Shown here: piece by piece, positions 5,753-9,286 of the stretch | How positions within the stretch are numbered: position 1 is the first letter of the stretch | How the letters are laid out: each line of letters starts with the position of its first letter | DNA from: an uncultured Prevotella sp. | Lineage (GTDB): Bacteria; Bacteroidota; Bacteroidia; Bacteroidales; Bacteroidaceae | Direction of reading: 5' to 3' | DNA: 9,286 bases | NCBI GenBank assembly: GCA_900762125.1 | Contig: CAAFFL010000184.1 | Coordinates: 1 to 9,286, forward strand | Made by a program: the position numbers and the translations under genes | The notes under the pieces: generated by a model | Told to the model about the DNA's origin: nothing | What the model saw: only the letters and a program-made list of their open reading frames with translations | Databases searched by the model: none

Positions 5753-8700
5753 TTAATAGATTTTTGAAAGGTTGATGATATGAGTGTTTGAGGCAGTAGC
5801 TATAGCTTCAGCCTCGTCTGTACTAAGGATGATATGTAAATTCTTGGGTAGCGGCTCGCAAGTAGAAGCCAGTGCTGCGTCATCTGCATCATAGACATAG
5901 GAATAGATTTGCAACTGCGGATGCACAAGGGCCATGAGCAACGAGAACTGTCCATGGCGTGCATTAATGACTGACACCGCCCGCTCTTCGTTATTAAGTC
6001 CGTCAATCCATTGGCTGAAGTCATCATATTGTTTGAACAAACGCTTTGTCTCACGCTCTATTTCTATGCCTTTATACATATACTTGTAGATTACGTGATG
6101 GTGGAAATAGTGCGTATTCTCTATCTTGCAGCACAGTTGCTCATAATGTTTAATATAATGCTCATGGAAATGGTGGGTAATCTGTTGGTAGGTATTGCCA
6201 AAGGCTGCGTGTTCGCTAGCCGTTACACGCTTGCCGATTTCTATGTCAATCTGTCCTCGTGCTGCAAAGCCACTGCCTTTGGGCATTATGTCGGCGATGC
6301 CATGAATATAGACCGGCAAGATGTCGGCATTCAGCTGCTGTGCCATACTGAAGGCACCACGATGAAAGCGTGCTATCGGTCCGTCGGTCCGTCGTCCTTC
6401 AGGGAAGATTACAATGTTATAGCCCTTGTCCACGGCTCTGCCTATTTCCGCCTGCAAACTCTTCATGGGTTGGTCGAGGCAGATAAATCCTGCTACTCGG
6501 AACATGCCGTGGACAATGGGATTGCGCCACACGCGCCCACTGATGCAGACCAGCACTTTTGGATGGAGGGCGAGCATATAGATTGGATCGAGAATGGACT
6601 GATGATTGCTGATGAGGATGCTGCCGCGGGAGAAAGTCTCTTGGTAAGGATTGTGGATGACTGATTTTATGCCTTGAATATGGGTGATGTTGACTTTCAT
6701 GACCCGCCAGATGAAACGATGCATCCAGTCTTCAAATTTTGTTTTATTCACGGGCAACAGTCTACCCATCATCCCCAGAAAGCACCCTAACGATAGTTCG
6801 AAGAGATAAACAATGGCACAGTAGGTCGTGCGGACTATTTGCTCAATCGTCACTGGGAACTGGCGTTGATGACCATCCGTTCGTACAATCCATCCAAAGA
6901 CCAAAGGCGGCACCACCCACGCCATGAGCACCACAGTGGTCATGCCCACAATGGTCACCTCGGCCAGCGAGTGGAGTGCCGGGTGGCGTGCCACGATGAG
7001 CGAGCCCATGCCGATGAACATGATGAGTGCAGAAATGGCAATACTGTTCTTGAACGATGGCAAGAGTTTCTTCCGGTAGCCATACTCGTTGATGAGACCA
7101 TCGGTCATGAAGATGGTGTAGTCGTCACCCTGACCGAAGATGAACGTAGCCAAAATGATGTTGACAATATTGAACTGCATGCCACAAATGTACATGATGC
7201 CCAAAATCCATATCCAGCCCAGTGCCATAGGCAGAAAGGCCAGGAGACTGAGCTCCAGCCTGCCAAACGACAACCAGAGGAAGATGAAAACGATGAAACT
7301 GCAGGCAAAGCCGATGTAGTTGAAGTTATCCGACAGGCTGTTGGCCACTGCGCTATTCATGCCCATGAAGTCGAAGGCGAAACCACGACTGCCGAGCGAC
7401 CCTTTCAGCCGTTCCTCCACTTTGGCTATATTGGTTTTGGGCGTAGCGCTCACCTTGTCGACCACGGCACATGCCCCCGTACTCGTGGAGAACGATCCTG
7501 AGAGCAGTGTGGAGCGCAGTGGCTCAAAATGGCTAAAGTCGTGTGGGACGTATGGCTTACTGATAATGGCCTCAAAGCCTTGGAACGCATCGGCGCTGAA
7601 CCCATAGAGCGGTGATTCGTGGGCGAGCATCTCCTTCACCTGTGTGCTATGACGAGTCCAGAAATCATTCCACAGATGGATGCGTCGCTGTTGCTCCTTC
7701 TCAGATGGAATGAAAGAGGTGACATCGCTGAAGGTTTTCACCTCTCCATTGTGCTTCATTGTTTCCAATTTATCAGCCACATGCTGTCGGCGAGCGAGAG
7801 CTTCATCCCATGTCTTGCCCTCGGTGACCACATAGATCGTTGCTGTGTCGTTGATGCCTACAGCGGCATGGAGGTCGGAGAGTAACTGCTCCTGCTTCGT
7901 GCTCATGTAGTTGATGTGATGCATATTAGAGTCGAACGAGGTCTTCAGACTGAACCATGCCAGTATGATGGTGGGGAGCAAGATGACCCAGAGCACCCAC
8001 TGATGACGGTCGGAAGACATCTCTGCCAGTCGGCCGAAGAAGAGACGTTCCTCTTTTTGCCCGCCCGTGGCTTTGACCATGTGTGGCAGGAAGATAAGCA
8101 CAAAGAGTATGGTGCCAATGAGCATAAATGCCGCGAAGAATCCCAGATCGCGCAATGCTGGCGCGTCGAGAGGTAACAGTGCGGCGAAGGCGCCTACCGT
8201 CGTAATGTTGCCAATGAGCAATGGTTCCACCATATCCTTCAAGATTTCACGCGCAGATGTGCCATGGCTGGCGTGGAGTACGAAGTGTAGCGGATAGTTT
8301 ACGGTAATGCCGATGATAATCGACCCAATGCCGAGCACGATGAGTGACACTTTGTCACTGACCACAGCAATGGCCCCCATGGCGAAGAGCCAACCGAAGA
8401 CGATGGCAAACCCCACAAGCGCCATGCCCTTCATGTTTCGGAATGAGAAGATGAGCAATAGGAGGATAAGCGTAACGGCGATGGAGATGGCCCATACGCT
8501 GTCGGTCTTGATCTGTCTGGCGTTGCCCACGGCGATGACTGGTGCCCCTGTAAGGTCTATCTCCACGTCCTTCATTTGTGCCATCGTCTGACGTGCTACA
8601 CTGTCGACATGACTTACCAGCTCTGCGTTTTTTGCCGACTCCATTGCTCCATAGGGCGAGGTGATCATGACGAGGGCATATTTCCGGTCGGAAGTGAAGA

Positions 8701-9286
8701 TGTAGCCATTGTCAATCTCGAAAGGCATAGATCGCTGCTCAGTTTGCAAGCGTTCGAGCACTGGCGTAAAAAGTTGCAGGGGGTCGTTGCCAATGTTGGT
8801 GGTAAAGATTCCTGTAGCCGGCATCATAACCATCTGCATGTCACGCGCCAACTGTTCTCCTGCATAGTCAGGCTCGGCCAGTGCGTGCTCCATACGTATA
8901 TAGTCGCTGTCGGTGAGCATCACAGGCATATTGGCATAGACGAAATCGGTCAGTCCAGCATACTTTTCAAAGTCAACTTGTGAAGTAACCTGACTGATGT
9001 GGCGCCGTCCCGATCCAGTCCTGACTTTTTCGGCAAAGAAGTCGACGGCCCGGGCCAGACGATCTGTGTCGATGCTGTCGCCCGCAGCCTTGCTGAACAT
9101 CGCCACGATGCGTTGCCCGCCGGAGATATCTTGATAAATATTGATGGCTTTCTGGTCATCTCCACTCAGTGGCAGGAAGTCATAGATGTTCTCATTATAC
9201 TTCAGCGTCGACATCATAGCTAACAGCACGCCCACCATTGCGGTGAGCAATGCCATACAGAGCCGTCGCCGATCCTGGAAAAAGTC
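5753..9286 (-). CDS. MMPL/RND-type lipid exporter fused to lysophospholipid acyltransferase and methyltransferase-like domain (5' partial)
   Basis: A very large membrane fusion protein that enters from the right edge; its true start lies beyond 9286. The Met at 9256 is internal, since the frame stays open for ten more codons (...FFQDRRRLC). Residues are numbered from that Met. Residues 1-20 are TM1. Residues 25-250 and 440-645 are two periplasmic domains. TM bundles lie at about 252-392, 420-437 and 646-790, giving the duplicated RND layout. NYPLH at 320-324 and GDDYTIF at 710-716 occupy the proton-relay positions. A further membrane segment is at about 810-833. An acyltransferase domain follows: NHQSILD at 884-890 (HX4D, His885), FPEGRRT at 951-957 with Glu953, and LPVYIHG at 980-986. 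The last ~105 residues resemble the N-terminal half of a class I SAM-methyltransferase but lack the glycine-rich motif. The role is probably transport plus acylation of a lipid or polyene precursor, as in aryl-polyene/flexirubin-type clusters; that is inferred. The known Bacteroidota relatives are described as trifunctional. Confidence 0.9.
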   Translation of the reverse strand, partial: DFFQDRRRLCMALLTAMVGVLLAMMSTLKYNENIYDFLPLSGDDQKAINIYQDISGGQRIVAMFSKAAGDSIDTDRLARAVDFFAEKVRTGSGRRHISQVTSQVDFEKYAGLTDFVYANMPVMLTDSDYIRMEHALAEPDYAGEQLARDMQMVMMPATGIFTTNIGNDPLQLFTPVLERLQTEQRSMPFEIDNGYIFTSDRKYALVMITSPYGAMESAKNAELVSHVDSVARQTMAQMKDVEIDLTGAPVIAVGNARQIKTDSVWAISIAVTLILLLLIFSFRNMKGMALVGFAIVFGWLFAMGAIAVVSDKVSLIVLGIGSIIIGITVNYPLHFVLHASHGTSAREILKDMVEPLLIGNITTVGAFAALLPLDAPALRDLGFFAAFMLIGTILFVLIFLPHMVKATGGQKEERLFFGRLAEMSSDRHQWVLWVILLPTIILAWFSLKTSFDSNMHHINYMSTKQEQLLSDLHAAVGINDTATIYVVTEGKTWDEALARRQHVADKLETMKHNGEVKTFSDVTSFIPSEKEQQRRIHLWNDFWTRHSTQVKEMLAHESPLYGFSADAFQGFEAIISKPYVPHDFSHFEPLRSTLLSGSFSTSTGACAVVDKVSATPKTNIAKVEERLKGSLGSRGFAFDFMGMNSAVANSLSDNFNYIGFACSFIVFIFLWLSFGRLELSLLAFLPMALGWIWILGIMYICGMQFNIVNIILATFIFGQGDDYTIFMTDGLINEYGYRKKLLPSFKNSIAISALIMFIGMGSLIVARHPALHSLAEVTIVGMTTVVLMAWVVPPLVFGWIVRTDGHQRQFPVTIEQIVRTTYCAIVYLFELSLGCFLGMMGRLLPVNKTKFEDWMHRFIWRVMKVNITHIQGIKSVIHNPYQETFSRGSILISNHQSILDPIYMLALHPKVLVCISGRVWRNPIVHGMFRVAGFICLDQPMKSLQAEIGRAVDKGYNIVIFPEGRRTDGPIARFHRGAFSMAQQLNADILPVYIHGIADIMPKGSGFAARGQIDIEIGKRVTASEHAAFGNTYQQITHHFHEHYIKHYEQLCCKIENTHYFHHHVIYKYMYKGIEIERETKRLFKQYDDFSQWIDGLNNEERAVSVINARHGQFSLLMALVHPQLQIYSYVYDADDAALASTCEPLPKNLHIILSTDEAEAIATASNTHIINLSKIY

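Noticed and set aside
6011..7501. Long + strand ORFs of 217 aa (6011-6664) and 220 aa (6839-7501) opposite the exporter
   Set aside because: They lie wholly antisense to a well-supported exporter/acyltransferase gene, show no domain pattern and have unusual compositions (His-, Glu- and Asp-rich), as expected from reading the opposite strand of a membrane-protein gene.
9254..9256. Met at 9254-9256 as the true start of the exporter fusion
   Set aside because: The frame remains open to the window edge, and the extra residues (FFQDRRRLC) look like the short charged cytoplasmic stretch normally found before TM1, so the gene is treated as partial.

Overview
The window looks like a chromosomal segment of a Bacteroidota bacterium, most likely a Prevotella/Bacteroides relative. 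This rests on protein family style (AlgI-type MBOAT acyltransferase, a PQQ-like propeller lipoprotein, and an MMPL/acyltransferase/methyltransferase-like fusion that I know from Bacteroidales), on starts without strong Shine-Dalgarno sequences, and on one intergenic site matching the Bacteroidota promoter TTG-N20-TAnnTTTG. Genus is inference; no rRNA or other marker gene is present.

There are two convergent blocks. Left block, + strand, 34-3919: an integral-membrane O-acyltransferase (502 aa), a lipoprotein with a PQQ-like beta-propeller (500 aa) and a secreted alpha/beta-hydrolase esterase (269 aa). The spacings are 7 and 57 nt, so this is probably one operon that may continue upstream of the window. 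Together they suggest acyl decoration of an envelope or surface glycan, with a lipoprotein partner outside the inner membrane and an esterase able to remove esters. The substrate is unknown.

Middle, 3920-4378: 459 bp without a convincing gene but rich in signals. It holds a bidirectional terminator hairpin (3955-3991), a well-formed Bacteroidota promoter (4197-4227) followed within about 90 nt by a strong intrinsic terminator (4274-4315), hence a possible small RNA, and an 11-bp tandem repeat overlapping an inverted repeat (4324-4355). Two overlapping antisense small ORFs are ambiguous.

Right block, - strand, read from 9286 down to 4379: a large MMPL/RND-type exporter fused to a lysophospholipid-acyltransferase domain and a shortened methyltransferase-like tail (5' end outside the window), then a second stand-alone acyltransferase (376 aa), then a 76-aa acyl carrier protein. 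Gaps are 9 and 2 nt, so this is a tight operon. An MMPL exporter, two acyltransferases and a dedicated carrier protein are the export/tailoring end of the aryl-polyene, flexirubin or related lipid gene clusters known in Bacteroidota and Proteobacteria. The synthase, ligase or ammonia-lyase genes that would settle the product type must lie beyond 9286 if present. The most notable points are the degenerate methyltransferase tail, the Asn-for-Asp change in one half of the exporter's proton-relay site, and the non-canonical catalytic motifs of the stand-alone acyltransferase.
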